Source: ZLKRG44 sp964555705 (GTDB lineage: Bacteria > Planctomycetota > Phycisphaerae > Phycisphaerales > SM1A02). Taken from it: a DNA stretch of 24,734 nucleotides. The translations under genes were made by a program, and so were the position numbers. Position 1 is the first letter of the stretch, and every line of letters starts with the position of its first letter. Shown piece after piece: positions 23,295 to 24,734 of the stretch. The notes beneath the pieces are model-generated. The model ran no database searches, was not told where the DNA came from, and was given only the letters and a program-made list of their open reading frames with translations. The DNA is taken from contig CAZKTN010000030.1 of assembly GCA_964555705.1 (NCBI GenBank), forward strand, positions 1 to 24,734, given 5' to 3'.

Positions 23295-24560
23295 ATGACG
23301 CGATATCCGATGTCCAAGTGCCGCAGGGGCCTATCGACCATAAAGGCGATGGCGGCGCTTCCCGCTGTCATCATGATGGCGTGGCTCGGTGCGGAGGTCG
23401 GGCTTGCCGCGAGGGCAGTGGGTCAGGCTCGCAGCGCCGCCGACTCGATCGCACTTGCGGCAGCGGCGCGCAGTCGTGACGGGCACGCTGCCGCTAGGGC
23501 TGACGCGCTCGCGGCCGCCGCGGCCAGTAGAGGCCCCAATGGTCCCGTGCAGGTCTCGATTGGGGACGGGCCTGCCGGCGGACAGGACGTGGAGTTTGGT
23601 CGGTGGGACGACTCGGCGCGCGCCTTTGTGCCCGATCCCGAGGGGGGGGATGCGGTGAGGGTGCGGGTCAGATTTGCCGCGGACCACCCCAACGGCACCA
23701 CGAGTCCGATGCTGTCTGGGCTGTTCGGTGCCGACTCGATGTCAATCGAGCGCGTGAGTGTCGCAGTTCATGTCCCGGCACGGCACACTACGTCGCTGCT
23801 TGTGGCGGGCGCTGGCATTGTCACGCTGAGCCTGACTGACACGGCGTCGCTCATCGCCGATGGAGGCATCAGCCTCGCATCCGCTGACGCGGACGCGGCG
23901 CACGTGGCGGTCGGCGCGTACGTGTCGGCCAGCGTGCTGCGCGTGGCCGGAGCTGTCGATCCGGAAAGCGCAGCGCAGGTCGATGCGCTCATTGTGGACG
24001 GCTTCGAGGTGCCACCTGACCCGTTCGCGGGGACTGCGCTTCCGCTGATCGACGCGCTGTCCGCATCGCCGATTCCGCACGACGATGTGCAGGTCACCCG
24101 CGTCGCGCCGGGCGTCCACCAGTCCCTTGTGCTCGCGGGTGGGACGGTGGTGCTGGAGGCCGGCCTGCACCAGTTCGCGGGCGATCTTGCAGTCACTGGC
24201 GGCGCACTGCTTCTTGAGGATGCAACTATCCATCTTGATGCCGCGGCATCGCTCCTCGTCAGCGGAACGGGGATGCTGTCCGGTACGCCGATGTCGACCG
24301 GAGACTGGGCAGGAATGTGCATCATCCAGCGGGATGCGGCGGGTTCCTGGACTCTCGGCGGAGTCGGTCCCCTCACACTCGATGGATCGGTGTACGCGCC
24401 CCAAACGGCGGTGGCCATCACCGACGGCATGCAGGTGACGCTCGACGCGGCGATTGTGGGTTCCTTGTCGCTGGGCGGCACTTCGGCGCTGGAGTTGCTC
24501 GATTGCATTGACCGGCTCTCAACCGAACCAGTTCCCGGCCGCGCGCGCCTCGTGCGTTGA
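23295..24560 (+). CDS. TadG-like Tad pilus-associated protein
   Basis: The product is a 421-residue protein. Its N-terminus has a basic stretch and hydrophobic helix (KCRRGLSTIKAMAALPAVIM, MAWLGAEVGLAARAVGQARS), then the ADSIALAAAA run typical of TadE/TadG proteins, where the region becomes extracytoplasmic. From about residue 165, a repetitive beta-rich segment follows (VTLSLTDTASLIADGGISLA, VHQSLVLAGGTVVLEAGLHQ, FAGDLAVTGGALLLEDATIH), ending DGSVYAPQTAVAITDGMQVT. This resembles the C-terminal part of many TadG-related proteins. No von Willebrand-type domain is seen. The prepilin-like motif has Lys where TadE has Glu at +5, so cleavage by the peptidase is unlikely. It diverges from cpaA. ATG 23295 was chosen; ATG 23310 is possible. 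Confidence 0.78.
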   Translation: MTRYPMSKCRRGLSTIKAMAALPAVIMMAWLGAEVGLAARAVGQARSAADSIALAAAARSRDGHAAARADALAAAAASRGPNGPVQVSIGDGPAGGQDVEFGRWDDSARAFVPDPEGGDAVRVRVRFAADHPNGTTSPMLSGLFGADSMSIERVSVAVHVPARHTTSLLVAGAGIVTLSLTDTASLIADGGISLASADADAAHVAVGAYVSASVLRVAGAVDPESAAQVDALIVDGFEVPPDPFAGTALPLIDALSASPIPHDDVQVTRVAPGVHQSLVLAGGTVVLEAGLHQFAGDLAVTGGALLLEDATIHLDAAASLLVSGTGMLSGTPMSTGDWAGMCIIQRDAAGSWTLGGVGPLTLDGSVYAPQTAVAITDGMQVTLDAAIVGSLSLGGTSALELLDCIDRLSTEPVPGRARLVR

Positions 24561-24561
24561 A

Positions 24562-24576
24562 GGCGAGCGCAGCGCT
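24562..24576 (+). other. Small hairpin after the TadG-like gene
   Basis: A perfect 6-bp stem (CGAGCG/CGCTCG) with a 3-base loop lies one base after the stop codon. No T-tract follows, so it is at most a weak 3'-end structure. Confidence 0.3.
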
Positions 24577-24630
24577 CGACAGCACGCATGTCCTGACCGG
24601 AGGGCCGTGCGCTGCGGATACTGGCCACCC

Positions 24631-24734
24631 TTACGCCAGCGCCGGATCGAAGATCCAGGGATCTGCGCACTCGATGTCGGCGTCCGGGACGAGCGCGCGT
24701 CGCACGGCGAGCGCGAGGGCGTCGAGGCCGGTGC
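24631..24734 (-). CDS. C-terminal fragment of an unidentified gene
   Basis: The last 33 codons and TAA stop of a minus-strand gene enter from the right edge: TGLDALALAVRRALVPDADI, then ECADPWIFDPALA. TGLDAL followed by an amphipathic helix resembles the end of the G5 region of small GTPases (TGxGLDxL), but this is too short to name. It converges with the TadG-like gene, 70 bases apart. I have no firm function for it. Confidence 0.5.
   Translation of the reverse strand, partial: TGLDALALAVRRALVPDADIECADPWIFDPALA

Overview
The window is high-GC bacterial DNA, most likely from a planctomycete of the class Phycisphaerae. The evidence is several large Hanks-type serine/threonine kinases fused to TPR or WD40 arrays, a secreted FG-GAP protein ending in the dockerin-like doublet (GDVNGDGxxDGVDL...LLANWG) common in that class, and weak Shine-Dalgarno sites. 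A 100-N run whose two flanks are an identical 55-base sequence shows that this is a scaffolded short-read assembly, probably metagenomic.

Left part (1-9450), signalling and lipid synthesis. The window opens with the first 42 codons of a minus-strand kinase. Diverging from it is a secreted protein with 14 RCC1-like repeats, then FG-GAP repeats and a dockerin-like tail. Its stop codon overlaps the GTG start of a membrane-anchored kinase with a large TPR-type outer half. An enoyl-ACP reductase (fabI) follows, and 10 bases later an FHA-GAF-SpoIIE-type phosphatase.

Middle part (9451-14543, minus strand). An AAA-type ATPase with a DUF4143 C-terminus has two tandem palindromes directly upstream of its start. 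Upstream of it is a 1281-residue kinase with about 16 WD40 repeats. Kinases, an FHA domain and a PP2C-type phosphatase lie close together, which suggests a local phospho-signalling set, but no partner relations can be proven from sequence.

Right part (14587-24560), a Tad (tight adherence, type IVb) pilus locus. On the minus strand, in transcription order: prepilin peptidase (tadV/cpaA), tadE, cpaB, the cpaC secretin, tadA ATPase, tadB, tadC, a CpaD-like lipoprotein, a TadD-like TPR lipoprotein, and the Flp-type pilin, which has its own promoter and terminator. A TadG-like gene diverges from tadV on the plus strand. Nearly all neighbours overlap by 4 bases. No tadZ/cpaE is seen. TadV would process the pilin and TadE, TadA would power TadB/TadC, and CpaC would form the outer-membrane channel helped by CpaB and the two lipoproteins. 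The last 104 bases hold the C-terminus of an unidentified minus-strand gene.

The pilin gene looks broken by the N gap, but collapsing the shared 55-base overlap restores an intact 67-residue pilin.
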